Source: OMG group bacterium
GTDB lineage: Bacteria > Pseudomonadota > Gammaproteobacteria > Pseudomonadales > Azotimanducaceae
Length of the DNA stretch: 64,000 nucleotides
Reading direction: 5' to 3'
Assembly: GCA_012267385.1 (NCBI GenBank)
Contig: JAAXGW010000026.1
Coordinates: forward strand, 124,001 to 188,000
Numbering within the stretch: the first letter of the stretch is position 1; the number at the start of each line of letters is the position of its first letter. A program made the translations under genes and the position numbers. This document shows positions 16,308 to 25,151 of this stretch, piece by piece. The notes beneath the pieces are model-generated. The model ran no database searches. It saw nothing but the letters and a program-made list of their open reading frames with translations, and was not told where the DNA came from.

Positions 16308-17528
16308 ATGCGAATTGCAGTTTTTGGAGGAGACGGTTTCGTTGGTTGGCCGACATGCTTACATCTTTCGAACGCCGGCCACGAAATCACGATTGTCGAC
16401 AATCTTAGTCGCCGCCGGATAGATACCGAGTTGGGAGTCCAATCATTGACTCCAATGGACTCTATCCAAGAACGTCTGCGAATCTGGAAAAACGTTTCTG
16501 GGCGAACCATGCGCTTTGAATTACTCGACATCGCGGATGAGTACACCCGTGTCAAACTCTGGCTGGATCAATATCGACCGGATGCTCTCATTCATTTAGC
16601 ACAACAACGAGCCGCTCCGTATTCCATGAAGAACGATAGGTCGAAGACCTATACGGTGAATAACAATGTGGCTGCCACGCACAACCTGCTGAGTGCATTG
16701 GTTGAACTAGAGCTTGATACGCACTTCGTCCATTTAGGAACAATGGGCGTTTATGGTTATAGCGATGTCGGCGCAACCATTCCAGAAGGATATCTTGATG
16801 TCAAAATTCCCGCTGACGATGGAACGGACTTTCAAAGACAAATTCTCTACCCCACCAATCCAAACAGCGTCTATCACTTAACTAAGTGTCTGGACCAATT
16901 GATGTTTGCGTTCTATGCGAGCAATGATTTGGTACGCATCACGGACCTACATCAAGGAGTAGTATGGGGAACGCATACCGATCAGACGAGACGACACGAA
17001 CAACTCGTAAACCGGTTTGATTACGACGGAGACTACGGCACCGTTCTTAATCGATTCCTGATTCAAGCGGCTGTGAAACACCCGTTGACCGTGCATGGCA
17101 CGGGAGGTCAGACCAGAGCGTTCATTCACATCCAGGATTCGGTTCGATGCATTGAACTTGCTGTGAATAACCCACCCGCAAGCGGTGATCGTCCGAAAAT
17201 ATTTAATCAGATGACCGAGACATTCAGAATACGTGATCTTGCAAAATTAGTTTCCGATATGAGTGGTGTGGAGATTGTCTACCTACCAAATCCGCGAAAA
17301 GAAGCAGATGAAAACGATCTCAAAGTGAGTAACAAACAATTGCTGGAACTTGGACTCGAACCCGTGACTCTACGCGTGGGAATGCTCGAAGAACTGGTTC
17401 ACGTCGCAGAGAAGTACGCACACCGCATCGATCAATCGAAGATTCCTGCACAGTCAGCATGGACTCACGAGATTCAATCAAAAATTTCGTCCGTCGTAGA
17501 CTTTGCGACAGCGAAGCGAAAGCGTTAA
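16308..17528 (+). CDS. sqdB: UDP-sulfoquinovose synthase SqdB (SQD1 family)
   Basis: The 406-residue extended SDR enzyme makes UDP-sulfoquinovose from UDP-glucose and sulfite with bound NAD. The match to SQD1/SqdB is clear: VFGGDGFVGWPTCLHLSNAG (the NAD site, usually GGDGYCGWATALHLS), IVDNLSRRRIDTELGVQSLT, LIHLAQQRAAPYSMKN, HLGTMGVYG (catalytic Thr), VYHLTKCLD (catalytic Tyr and Lys), DLHQGVVWG, NRFDYDGDYGTVLNRFLIQA and GGQTRAFIHIQDSV. The set of motifs separates it from ordinary dTDP-glucose or UDP-galactose epimerases. The ATG has a weak AAGG upstream. It is the first gene of a three-gene cluster with sqdD and sqdC. Confidence 0.92.
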   Translation: MRIAVFGGDGFVGWPTCLHLSNAGHEITIVDNLSRRRIDTELGVQSLTPMDSIQERLRIWKNVSGRTMRFELLDIADEYTRVKLWLDQYRPDALIHLAQQRAAPYSMKNDRSKTYTVNNNVAATHNLLSALVELELDTHFVHLGTMGVYGYSDVGATIPEGYLDVKIPADDGTDFQRQILYPTNPNSVYHLTKCLDQLMFAFYASNDLVRITDLHQGVVWGTHTDQTRRHEQLVNRFDYDGDYGTVLNRFLIQAAVKHPLTVHGTGGQTRAFIHIQDSVRCIELAVNNPPASGDRPKIFNQMTETFRIRDLAKLVSDMSGVEIVYLPNPRKEADENDLKVSNKQLLELGLEPVTLRVGMLEELVHVAEKYAHRIDQSKIPAQSAWTHEIQSKISSVVDFATAKRKR

Positions 17529-17529
17529 C

Positions 17530-18333
17530 TTGGCAAATACTGCGTTTGTGACTCTGGTCACAAACGATGACTATGCACTCGGTGCGCTTGCATTAGTGCG
17601 TTCGTTGAAGTTGTCCAATCCAGACCGACGCATCGTGGTCATGGCAACACGGTCGGACCTTCCATTAGATCGACTTGAACGTGAAGGATGTGATATTCGA
17701 ATTGTACCGCGTCCTGAGTTTTCCGACGACTTCGTTTCAACACATTCGAGAGAAAGACAACACTCTGTCGCGCCTTTTACCAAGGGAACAAAGCCGAAGT
17801 TTCATGATCCGTTGGACAATTTTTGCAAGTTACGCGTGTGGGAGTTTGAAGAATATCAGCGCGTGGTATTTCTGGACGCAGACACTATTGTGGTCAGAAA
17901 CATTGACAGACTATTCGGCTATCCGGAGTTCTCTGCCGCGCCGAACCTTTATGAAACACTTCACGATATGCATCGATTAAATTCTGGAGTATTTGTTGCC
18001 GAACCATCGAAAGCGACATTTAACCACATGCTCGAGAAGTTGGTTGTACCGGAAATATTTTGGAAACGCACCGACCAAACTTTTTTGGAGGCATACTTTC
18101 CAGACTGGCACGGTTTACCGTATGTCTACAACGTCCTACAGTACGTCTACTTCAATTTACCCCAGTTGTGGGAATGGGCATCCATCAGAGTAGTGCACTA
18201 TCAATACGAAAAGCCCTGGGAACTCGATCACGAGCGAAGCGAGCAACTCAAGCCACTCATTGATTTGTGGTACTCGGTCTTGGAGGATCGAAAGATACCG
18301 GAAGACGTACCACGCTATACGTCACCACTGTGA
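17530..18333 (+). CDS. sqdD: Family 8 (glycogenin-like) glycosyltransferase, SqdD type
   Basis: A GT8 fold: AFVTLVTNDDYALGALALVRSL at the start, KLRVWEFEEYQRVVFLDADT (metal-binding DAD, about residue 118 of the short form), then LNSGVFVAEPSKATFN and WHGLPYVYNVLQYVYF. Glycogenin-like transferases carry the same FLDADT...NSGVF order. In Rhodobacter sphaeroides, sqdD is a glycogenin-like enzyme of the sulfolipid operon and is proposed to transfer sulfoquinovose. The cluster context is my reason for the name. I place the start at the TTG 17530, just after the sqdB stop; another TTG at 17503 would add nine residues inside sqdB. The stop overlaps sqdC by 4 bases. Confidence 0.78.
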   Translation: MANTAFVTLVTNDDYALGALALVRSLKLSNPDRRIVVMATRSDLPLDRLEREGCDIRIVPRPEFSDDFVSTHSRERQHSVAPFTKGTKPKFHDPLDNFCKLRVWEFEEYQRVVFLDADTIVVRNIDRLFGYPEFSAAPNLYETLHDMHRLNSGVFVAEPSKATFNHMLEKLVVPEIFWKRTDQTFLEAYFPDWHGLPYVYNVLQYVYFNLPQLWEWASIRVVHYQYEKPWELDHERSEQLKPLIDLWYSVLEDRKIPEDVPRYTSPL

Positions 18334-19250
18334 GAATTGCGATTACCGGGACTACGGGTTACCTTGGTCGTTTCGTAGTTGAGATCCTTCTGGATGCTGG
18401 ATACACCGTAGTTGCACAGGTACGACGGACGCTAAACACGTCAGATCCCTTAACAGCGTACGATGGCAGACTTGAACTCATCCGTGGCAACATGGAGGAT
18501 GCGGCATCGCTTGAAAAACTAGTCCATCGATGCGATGCCGTAGTTCATATGGCGTTCATGTCAGCGACTGGTAGTTATCGAGGCGGCGAAGGAGATGACC
18601 CAGCATGGTTTTGGGATCAGAATTTTGGTGGTGCGTTACGACTACTGCGTGCATGTCGAGCTGCAAACATAGCTAAATTCATTTTTCTATCGTCGCGGGC
18701 TGTTTTCGATGGACGTCAAATTAGCGACAGACCTGTCAAAGACACAGATGACCCTGTCCCTGTAAACCACTACGGTCTACTAAAGTGGTCAAGTGAATTA
18801 CTAGCAAATCTCTACGACGAAATGACGTTTTGTTCCCTTCGACCTACGGGAATCTACGGTCTTTCATGGCCACGAGATCGCACGAAATGGTGGAACTTAG
18901 TAACAGATCCTCAACTACAGGACAGAGATCTGTCATCCTTATCCAATGAAGTCTACACTGAGGTACACGGTGCAGACGTCGCTGAGGCAGTTCTCTTACT
19001 GCTACAACAGCGACACAACGATGTCCACCGAAGAAGCTTTAATTGTTCGGACATCTTGGTCAGTGAACGGTATCTAGTACAACGATGTCTTCGTCTTTTG
19101 AACAGTACATCCGACAAGTCAAGCATTGACCAACTACAACCCCCAATCAACAACATGGGGACAGCTGGACTCACAAAACTCGGTTGGCGAGGAGGGGGTG
19201 TTAAAAAACTCCGTCAAACCCTACATGAGATTCAGCAGGTTTCAGAGTAA
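18330..19250 (+). CDS. sqdC: NAD-dependent epimerase/reductase-like protein, SqdC type
   Basis: The extended SDR product begins VRIAITGTTGYLGRFVVEIL (NAD-binding TGxxGxxG), has IFLSSRAVFDGR, the Tyr-Lys pair in NHYGLLKWSSE and FCSLRPTGIYGLSW. The GTG at 18330 overlaps the sqdD stop (GTGA) and places the glycine motif at residue 7, as expected. In R. sphaeroides, sqdC encodes a similar nucleotide-sugar-reductase-like protein, and its loss leads to accumulation of a sulfoquinovosyl-dihydroxyacetone. The assignment rests on the operon context, because by sequence alone it is just an epimerase family member. Its 3' end overlaps the convergent HAD gene by 9 bases. Confidence 0.72.
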   Translation: MRIAITGTTGYLGRFVVEILLDAGYTVVAQVRRTLNTSDPLTAYDGRLELIRGNMEDAASLEKLVHRCDAVVHMAFMSATGSYRGGEGDDPAWFWDQNFGGALRLLRACRAANIAKFIFLSSRAVFDGRQISDRPVKDTDDPVPVNHYGLLKWSSELLANLYDEMTFCSLRPTGIYGLSWPRDRTKWWNLVTDPQLQDRDLSSLSNEVYTEVHGADVAEAVLLLLQQRHNDVHRRSFNCSDILVSERYLVQRCLRLLNSTSDKSSIDQLQPPINNMGTAGLTKLGWRGGGVKKLRQTLHEIQQVSE

Positions 19251-19955
19251 CTCTAGCAAAGCACTCAGAGTCTTGATCTGCGGCACTGAAAGTTCGGTAG
19301 TCGGCAGTGCATCGTGCTGGTTAAGCCACACTGGGTGCATGCCAACACTATACGCTCCTTCTACATCGTTCACAAAAGAGTCACCGACAAACACGATTTG
19401 ATGCGGTGGAATACCAACAACATGGCTAGCCTGCATGAATATCGAAGTGTCGGGTTTGCACGATCGTGCGGTTTCTGAACTGAGGATAAAGTCAACATAA
19501 CTATCGAGTTTCCATGTTTCGATTAAGGGGTCTAGCCAGTCGTCATCAATATTCGACACAATCGCAAGCTTTAACTCTCGCTCTCGAAGAACTTTCAGAA
19601 CTTCAACACAATCTGTCTGCGGTTTTAAATATTCGATTACTGCATCTCGTTGCGAGTAGGAAAAATTTTTAATTGCTTCATCGACGTCTGTGAGTCCAAA
19701 GTGTGCAAGCAATCGACGCATTGCTTCGTTGACAAAATCTTTGTGCAAATAGAATGAACGCTTTGCAAAATCTAGTGTGACTTCTTCCCTTAACTGACGG
19801 TATTGTGTGATTAGCTCTTCACTGCCTACTGGGACTCGTATCGTTCCTGCGAACTTGGCGACATTTCCTGAAGTAACCCAGTTGTCTAACGGTTGGAATA
19901 AGGTTTCCCCGAGATCGAAGAATACGGCGTGAACGGAATTTGAAGTCAGAGTCAT
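19242..19955 (-). CDS. HAD-superfamily hydrolase (subfamily IA, phosphatase-like)
   Basis: The 237-residue product shows the four HAD motifs: VFFDLGETL (nucleophile Asp, about residue 13), LAIVSNIDDD (Ser/Thr), the lysine in RSCKPDTSIFMQA, and IVFVGDSFVNDVEGAYSVGM (acidic pair). A helical cap lies between motifs 1 and 2, as in subfamily IA. The substrate cannot be predicted. It lies alone on the minus strand and its end overlaps the end of sqdC. Confidence 0.85.
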   Translation of the reverse strand: MTLTSNSVHAVFFDLGETLFQPLDNWVTSGNVAKFAGTIRVPVGSEELITQYRQLREEVTLDFAKRSFYLHKDFVNEAMRRLLAHFGLTDVDEAIKNFSYSQRDAVIEYLKPQTDCVEVLKVLRERELKLAIVSNIDDDWLDPLIETWKLDSYVDFILSSETARSCKPDTSIFMQASHVVGIPPHQIVFVGDSFVNDVEGAYSVGMHPVWLNQHDALPTTELSVPQIKTLSALLELL

Positions 19956-19980
19956 ATTCCGCTAGATTGGTTATTAGAAG

Positions 19981-20000
19981 AAAAATTCAAGAATTTTTTT
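19981..20000. repeat. Inverted repeat with T-run between the divergent HAD and SDR genes
   Basis: AAAAATTC and GAATTTTT are separated by two bases and followed by two more Ts. It sits in the 145-base gap between two divergent genes, so a terminator role is unlikely and an operator is possible. Confidence 0.3.
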
Positions 20001-20100
20001 ATCATAACGTGCTTACGTTTAAATAGTGTCAAGGTTTCAAGTAGGTAAAAAACGGTAAGAAAAGTCCGATCAAGACGGTCGTGGATTAAGGAGTTTATCG

Positions 20101-20850
20101 ATGAGTAAAGTAGCAATAATTACGGGTGCAGGCACGGGTGTGGGTAAGCACACAACCCTAGCGCTCTTAGAAAGAGAGTATTATGTTGTAGCCGTTGGTA
20201 GAAGGAAGAGTAAGCTCGACGAGTTGGAAGAGATTGCAGGTGCTGACGATCGGTTGTTTACAGTCCCTACAGATATTGGTAAAGAAAGCGAAGTGATCCG
20301 ATTGTTTGATGTGACTGTCTCCCGATTTGGTCGCTTGGACCTTTTGTTCAACAACGCTGGAGTCGGAGCGCCGGCGGTACCAATCGAAGAATTGACACTC
20401 TCGCAATGGGAACGAGTGGTTCAAACTAATCTTACAGGGGCCTTTTTGTGTACCCGTGCGGCTATGAAAATCATGAAGTTCCAAACACCACCAGGTGGCC
20501 GGATTATCAACAATGGGTCCATCGCTGCACAGCACTCTCCCCGACCTTTGTCTGCACCTTACACTGCAACGAAACACGCCTTAACGGGATTGACGAAGTC
20601 AACCGCGCTTGATGGTCGAAACCACAACGTAGTGTGTTGTCAAATCGACATTGGCAATGCCGCAACTGAGATGACTTCCCTGATGGAAGAAGGTGTATTG
20701 CAGCCAGACGGTACTCGAAAACCGGAACCCACATTTGATGTAGAACACGTTGCGCAAGCTATCGTCTACATGGATAGTCTGCCACTCGATGCCAACGTTC
20801 AGTTCTTAACCATTCTAGCATCCGAGATGCCGTTCATGGGAAGAGGGTAG
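20101..20850 (+). CDS. Short-chain dehydrogenase/reductase (SDR family, classical)
   Basis: The 249-residue product has the classical SDR features: [12 protein letters not shown] (NAD(P)-binding, residues 6-17), [10 protein letters not shown] (about 82-91), a catalytic Ser in INNGSIAAQ, and [14 protein letters not shown] (Tyr and Lys). The motif [14 protein letters not shown] replaces the usual PGxxxT turn. The RBS AAGGAG lies well placed before the ATG. It has its own unit between the HAD gene (divergent) and smpB (convergent, 6-base gap). The substrate is unknown. Confidence 0.88.
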   Translation: MSKVAIITGAGTGVGKHTTLALLEREYYVVAVGRRKSKLDELEEIAGADDRLFTVPTDIGKESEVIRLFDVTVSRFGRLDLLFNNAGVGAPAVPIEELTLSQWERVVQTNLTGAFLCTRAAMKIMKFQTPPGGRIINNGSIAAQHSPRPLSAPYTATKHALTGLTKSTALDGRNHNVVCCQIDIGNAATEMTSLMEEGVLQPDGTRKPEPTFDVEHVAQAIVYMDSLPLDANVQFLTILASEMPFMGRG

Positions 20851-20856
20851 CCGTAA

Positions 20857-21321
20857 CTACCGGGAGCGTAACGTACGCTCATGTTCCCGTTTCGTCTCCC
20901 GTTCGCGAAGTAGATTGCGTTTATCAACTTTCTTGCGACCGACTGCAAGACCAATCTCACACTTTACGAGGTGCGCGCGCCAGTAAATCGAAAGTGCAAT
21001 ACATGTGCGTCCTTTAGTTTGGGTAGCTGAGTAAATTTGTCCTAGTTCGTTATTGTGTAAAAGCAACTTTCTAGTTCGATTGGCATCTGGTTCGACATGC
21101 GTTGAAACGCTAGCTAGTGGGTCGATCCTTAACCCCTTTAGAAACGCTTCGCCATTTTCCATGATGACGTAGGAGTCGGTGAGATTAGCCTTACCCGCCC
21201 TAAGACTCTTCACTTCCCAGCCTTCCAGCGCGATCCCCGCCTCAAAGAAACGGTCGAAGGCGTAATCAAATCGCGCTTTTCGGTTGCGTGCAATGATCCG
21301 TTGTTTGTTAGGCTTGGACAT
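20857..21321 (-). CDS. smpB: SsrA (tmRNA)-binding protein SmpB
   Basis: The 154-residue protein binds tmRNA and brings it to stalled ribosomes for trans-translation. Motifs: RNRKARFDYAFDRFFEAGIA, LEGWEVKSLRAGKANLTDSY, the RKLLLHNNEL region and the basic C-terminal tail KKVDKRNLLRERETKREHER, which enters the mRNA channel. Length is typical. I do not see an ssrA gene next to it. It stands at the head of the usual smpB-ratA-rnfH-bamE neighbourhood, although an SNF transporter now lies between smpB and ratA. Confidence 0.96.
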   Translation of the reverse strand: MSKPNKQRIIARNRKARFDYAFDRFFEAGIALEGWEVKSLRAGKANLTDSYVIMENGEAFLKGLRIDPLASVSTHVEPDANRTRKLLLHNNELGQIYSATQTKGRTCIALSIYWRAHLVKCEIGLAVGRKKVDKRNLLRERETKREHERTLRSR

Positions 21322-21454
21322 ATGAAGGATTAAACAAGAGACTAAAACTACTGGTTGTATTCTTATGTTATAGCAATTCTAGATCGTTTTGAGTATTCTT
21401 ATGTCCTTGTATAAGTAGTGATTTGGGCGATATTTTGCCCGTGGAGAGTAGAAA

Positions 21455-22867
21455 TTGAGCGAGAATAATGTGACTACAAACGTAAATGATCGATCCCAGC
21501 ACGGGATGTGGTCGAGCAAGATGCTCTTCGTACTTGCTGCGGTTGGTTCGGCAGTGGGTCTTGGAAACATCTGGAAGTTCCCGTACATGATGGCTGAGCA
21601 AGGTGGGGGTGCTTTTTTCCTGTTCTACCTAATCTGTATTGCACTGATTGGTTTTCCCGTGATGGCGGCAGAAATCATGGTAGGGCGCGAGGGTCGAATG
21701 AGCCCGGTCAACTCCATCCTAAGGCTCGCTCAGGAGCACAACAGATCCAAGAATTGGTCGCTTATGGGTTGGGCTGGTGTCGTTGGTGGCGTTGTAATTC
21801 TATCTTTTTACGCCGTCATCGCTGGTTGGATTATGTTCTACGTCTGGCGGATGTTTAGCGGAGAGTTCACCGGTATCGAAGCAGCTGCATCCGGTGAAAA
21901 ACTTGATTCCTTGTTAGCAAATCCATGGCAAATTTTGATTTGGTTTTCAGTTTTCATCGCAATAGTCGTCTTTTTTGTCGCGCGTGGAGTCAACAAGGGT
22001 CTTGAATTAGCCATTAGGATATGCATGCCACTTTTATTTGTACTCCTCATTGTGATGCTCTGTTACGGTGTAGCTCAAGGTGGATTTATGGATTCTGTGC
22101 GGTACATGTTCGACTTTGATTTCTCGAAAATGACATGGGAAACTCCAGTCGCTGCAATGGGTCATGCTTTCTTCACCCTTTCGATTGGAATGGGAGCTAT
22201 CATGGCCTATGGTGCTTATATGCCGCGCGAAGGATCCGTAAAGTCGGCAGTGGGAATCATCATCGTCATTGATACGCTCGTAGCCATCGTCGCGGGACTC
22301 GCGATTTTCTCTATTGTTTTTGCGATGGACTTGAACACGACTGAGACTGTAGGCTTATTGTTCATTACTGCGCCAGCAGCTTTCGGGAATCTGCCTCTTG
22401 GCGCGATTTTCGGTGGTCTTTTCTTCTTGTTCGTGGGTTTCGCGGCGTTTACTTCTGCGATTTCTCTGACAGAACCTGCTATCGCCTACTTCGTCGAAAA
22501 GTTTAAAACAAGTAGAGTAAAAATTGCTGTAGCGATTGGGGTAATCACTTGGACGCTTGGATTGTTGTCTGTGCTGTCCTTTAATGTGCTGAATGAATTC
22601 CCTTTCAACAATGCAAACTGGAACTTTTTCGAGATTTTTGACAAAACGACGACGTACTTTCTACTACCAGTAGTCGGTCTAATCATCGCTGTATTTGTTG
22701 GGTGGTTTTTACCGTGGGACCGTGTGCGAAAAGGATTAGAAATTCAATCCGATTTGGCGTGGATTATTTGGATTGTTGCGATACGGTTTGTTGCGCCCTT
22801 TGCAATATTGGTATTCTTTCTTTTCTCGTTCTATGAAAAGTTCATTGCTCCGTTTTTGGGTGGCTAG
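21455..22867 (+). CDS. Sodium-dependent transporter, NSS/SNF family
   Basis: The 470-residue membrane protein has about 11-12 transmembrane helices. TM1 has the signature MLFVLAAVGSAVGLGNIWKF followed by PYMM, the sodium and substrate site of neurotransmitter:sodium symporters (LeuT-like). TM3 region GVVILSFYAVIAGWIMFYVW, the SIGMGAIMAYGAYMPR stretch (TM6) and FAAFTSAISLTEP (TM8) also fit. It likely imports an amino acid or related amine with Na+; the substrate is not predictable. The start is TTG at 21455 with GGAGAG 7 bases upstream. It precedes ratA by 12 bases and may drive ratA-rnfH. Confidence 0.92.
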   Translation: MSENNVTTNVNDRSQHGMWSSKMLFVLAAVGSAVGLGNIWKFPYMMAEQGGGAFFLFYLICIALIGFPVMAAEIMVGREGRMSPVNSILRLAQEHNRSKNWSLMGWAGVVGGVVILSFYAVIAGWIMFYVWRMFSGEFTGIEAAASGEKLDSLLANPWQILIWFSVFIAIVVFFVARGVNKGLELAIRICMPLLFVLLIVMLCYGVAQGGFMDSVRYMFDFDFSKMTWETPVAAMGHAFFTLSIGMGAIMAYGAYMPREGSVKSAVGIIIVIDTLVAIVAGLAIFSIVFAMDLNTTETVGLLFITAPAAFGNLPLGAIFGGLFFLFVGFAAFTSAISLTEPAIAYFVEKFKTSRVKIAVAIGVITWTLGLLSVLSFNVLNEFPFNNANWNFFEIFDKTTTYFLLPVVGLIIAVFVGWFLPWDRVRKGLEIQSDLAWIIWIVAIRFVAPFAILVFFLFSFYEKFIAPFLGG

Positions 22868-22879
22868 TATTTCGATTCC

Positions 22880-23323
22880 ATGAAGATTCATCACATCGAA
22901 CGTAGTGTATTGTTACCTTATGCGGTCTCTGACATGTTTGAGTTGGTGTCCGATGTTGATTCATATCAAGAGTTCGTTCCATGGTGTCAAAAGTCTGAGG
23001 TCATTGAGAGTACCGACGAGTACGTGGTCGGTACACTACAGGTCCAATACGCGGGCTTGAGTGAACGAATCGTCACGAAGAATATTTTGGAACCCTACGA
23101 GAAGATAGAGATGAACCTGTTGCAAGGACCTTTCGCTCAGTTCACAGGGGAATGGAGGTTCTTGGACTTAGGAATCGGAAGTAAGGCAACATTAGACCTT
23201 TCTTTTGACGTGCACAAACACCTCCTCATGTCCTTGGCATCTCGTTTCATCGAGAAATCGGTTGAGAAAATTCTCCACTCATTTGTGAGAAGAGCTCAGT
23301 CTCAACTCGTCGAATGCGAGTAA
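22880..23323 (+). CDS. ratA: RatA / Coq10-type START-domain protein
   Basis: A 147-residue SRPBCC (START-like) protein: HHIERSVLLPYAVSDMFELV, DVDSYQEFVPWCQKSEVIES and LQVQYAGLSERIVTKN are diagnostic of the COQ10/RatA family. E. coli RatA was reported to block 70S ribosome formation, while the eukaryotic and some bacterial relatives bind ubiquinone, so the physiological role is unsettled. The pairing with rnfH is conserved in gammaproteobacteria. The end overlaps rnfH by 10 bases. Confidence 0.9.
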   Translation: MKIHHIERSVLLPYAVSDMFELVSDVDSYQEFVPWCQKSEVIESTDEYVVGTLQVQYAGLSERIVTKNILEPYEKIEMNLLQGPFAQFTGEWRFLDLGIGSKATLDLSFDVHKHLLMSLASRFIEKSVEKILHSFVRRAQSQLVECE

Positions 23324-23595
23324 ACGTCGTTTACGCGAGCATTGGACAAGCGTGGGAAGTTGATTTAGATTGCCCGACAGGTACGAGGGTCATTGATGCT
23401 GTCGAGCTAGCTTTAGAGCAAAATGAATTTGAGGAAGTTGATCTAAGCGGCGACAAGACATACGCAGTTTGGAATAAATTAGTGGAACAAGATCACGTTC
23501 TGCAGGACGGGGATCGAGTGGAGATATTGCGGGAACTAGTCATCAGTCCTATGGAACGTCGCAGGTTGTACGCCAAATTGAACACTCCAAAATAA
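23314..23595 (+). CDS. rnfH: RnfH family protein (RatB)
   Basis: The 93-residue beta-grasp (ubiquitin-like) protein has VNVVYASIGQAWEVDLDCPTG at its start and DGDRVEILRELVISPMERRR near the end, both typical of the RnfH family. Length is typical. It lies in the conserved ratA-rnfH pair and overlaps ratA. The function is not established. Confidence 0.9.
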   Translation: MRVNVVYASIGQAWEVDLDCPTGTRVIDAVELALEQNEFEEVDLSGDKTYAVWNKLVEQDHVLQDGDRVEILRELVISPMERRRLYAKLNTPK

Positions 23596-23616
23596 AACCT
23601 CAGGATCACAATAGAT

Positions 23617-24585
23617 ATGTCCGCTGAACTTTCACTAATCGTCGAACGGTTAATTAATGCACCGCGTTCAATAGTATGGCAGTGTTGGACAGATCTAGCG
23701 TTGTTCAAGCAGTGGTTTTGTCCACGGCCCTTGCAGGTTACGCAAGCTGAATTTGAGCTTCGCCCTGGGGGACGAATGAACACATTAATGGAAGGTCCCA
23801 ATAACGCAAGAGTTGACTCGAAGGGAGTCTGGCTTGAAATAGTTCCATACTCCCGGTTAGTGTTTACGGATGCGTTTACTGAAGGTTTCGTACCGACAGC
23901 TGAACCATTCTTGACCTGGTTTGTGGAGCTCACGGACGAAAACACCGAAAGTACGAAGATGACATGGGGCGCGCGACACCGATCGAAGGAAGATGTCGAA
24001 CGACATCTTGAGATGGGATTTGAAGTGGGTTGGAACACCGCTGTTGACCAACTTGACGAACTAGCACAGAAAGTATTCGGTGAACAAAAACGAGAACGTA
24101 CAAGCTTTGGTCTTGGATCACTAGACACACAACGTGTGCGAACTTGTCTCTGGTTCGACAAGCGAGGCGAACAAGCAGCGAATTTTTACGTGACGTTGCT
24201 ACCGAACAGTTATATCGAGCGAGTTTATCATCCTGATCCAGCACGTAAGGTGTTGATAGTAAACTTCACCTTGAGGGGCGTACCGTATCAAATTTTTGAG
24301 GGAGATCCCCACTTCCAACTGTCCCCAGCTACCTCAATCGCGGTACTGACCGAAAACCAGAAAGAAACTGACCGATTGTGGGAAGCACTGATTCAGAACG
24401 GTGGTAAGGAAATGCCGTGTGGTTGGCTCACGGATCAATATGGTCTCACCTGGCAGATCATACCAAAAGTTTTACTCTCTTTACTCGGGTCTGCAGATCC
24501 TGATGAGCGAGAGCGGGCGCATGCAGCAATGATGCAAATGAAGAAAATCGATATTCGCCAATTAATCGCGGCGACGAGCGATTGA
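23617..24585 (+). CDS. SRPBCC (AHSA1-like) domain fused to a VOC/PhnB-like domain
   Basis: Residues 1-150 form an AHSA1-type SRPBCC domain: LSLIVERLINAPRSIVWQCW, LFKQWFCPRP, FELRPGGRMNTLMEGP and HLEMGFEVGWNTAVDQLDEL. Residues about 168-320 form a PhnB/3-demethylubiquinone-type VOC domain: RVRTCLWFDKRGEQAANFYV, YQIFEGDPHFQLSPATSIAV, GGKEMPCGWLTDQYGLTWQI and IPKVLLSLL. Both occur separately as small proteins; one chain holding both is less usual. A small-molecule binding or transformation role is likely, the ligand unknown. The gene follows rnfH by 21 bases and is followed by the convergent bamE. Confidence 0.85.
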   Translation: MSAELSLIVERLINAPRSIVWQCWTDLALFKQWFCPRPLQVTQAEFELRPGGRMNTLMEGPNNARVDSKGVWLEIVPYSRLVFTDAFTEGFVPTAEPFLTWFVELTDENTESTKMTWGARHRSKEDVERHLEMGFEVGWNTAVDQLDELAQKVFGEQKRERTSFGLGSLDTQRVRTCLWFDKRGEQAANFYVTLLPNSYIERVYHPDPARKVLIVNFTLRGVPYQIFEGDPHFQLSPATSIAVLTENQKETDRLWEALIQNGGKEMPCGWLTDQYGLTWQIIPKVLLSLLGSADPDERERAHAAMMQMKKIDIRQLIAATSD

Positions 24586-24614
24586 TTTAGGGGCTTGTTT
24601 CCAAACCGTTCGTT

Positions 24615-25118
24615 TTAGTTTGAGGCCTCTACGTCGCTGTCAATTTCTTCTTCGGAGTCAATAGACTCAATCTGGTCTGCTTCGGTTTCGTCACCGTCAG
24701 AATCATCGTCCTCAGATGGCTCAAGCAAGGACTCTAATTCTTCAGCAGCATCGCCTTGAGGTCGATAGTCTCCACTAATTCCAACTAGTTCGTCTTCCTC
24801 AAACCTTAGCGTTAGCACTTTGCGTTCACGCTCTCCTGTTCGGGATTCTTTTGTGAACACATAGTCCCACCGATTCACATTGAAAGAATTCTGATACACG
24901 GGTCTGCCCAGCACAAATGCGACCTGTGCTTTCGTCATTTGAGGTCGTAGTTGATCAACCATTTTCTGTGTTATGATGTTGCCCTGTTCGATTTCGGGTT
25001 GATGCATTCCGGGTACTTTACATCCGTGCAAGCAGAGTATCGCGAGCACTAAAGCCGCGGCGGCCCAAAACAGCTTCACAGATTTTTTACTTTGCTTGTT
25101 ATTTGACAAATTGATCAA
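24615..25118 (-). CDS. bamE: Outer membrane protein assembly factor BamE with a long acidic tail
   Basis: An exported lipoprotein: basic start, hydrophobic segment and lipobox LHGC (Cys about residue 33). The BamE (SmpA/OmlA) core follows: QGNIITQKMVDQLRPQMTKA, VAFVLGRPVYQNSFNVNRWD and YVFTKE. BamE is part of the BAM complex that inserts beta-barrel proteins into the outer membrane. The last about 45 residues are almost all Asp/Glu/Ser, which is longer than usual. Starts are TTG codons (25118 or 25109). The gene keeps its usual place beside recN, but the neighbouring fur of other gammaproteobacteria is absent. Confidence 0.9.
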   Translation of the reverse strand: MINLSNNKQSKKSVKLFWAAAALVLAILCLHGCKVPGMHQPEIEQGNIITQKMVDQLRPQMTKAQVAFVLGRPVYQNSFNVNRWDYVFTKESRTGERERKVLTLRFEEDELVGISGDYRPQGDAAEELESLLEPSEDDDSDGDETEADQIESIDSEEEIDSDVEASN

Positions 25119-25151
25119 TTGAGTTTATCGGTGAGTTACTTCTTATTCTTA

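Noticed and set aside
12070-16312. TACCAT present before the transposase and again at the sqdB start as a target-site duplication
   Set aside because: Only six bases match, the right copy contains the sqdB start codon, and IS1595 elements usually make 8-base duplications. Too weak to call.
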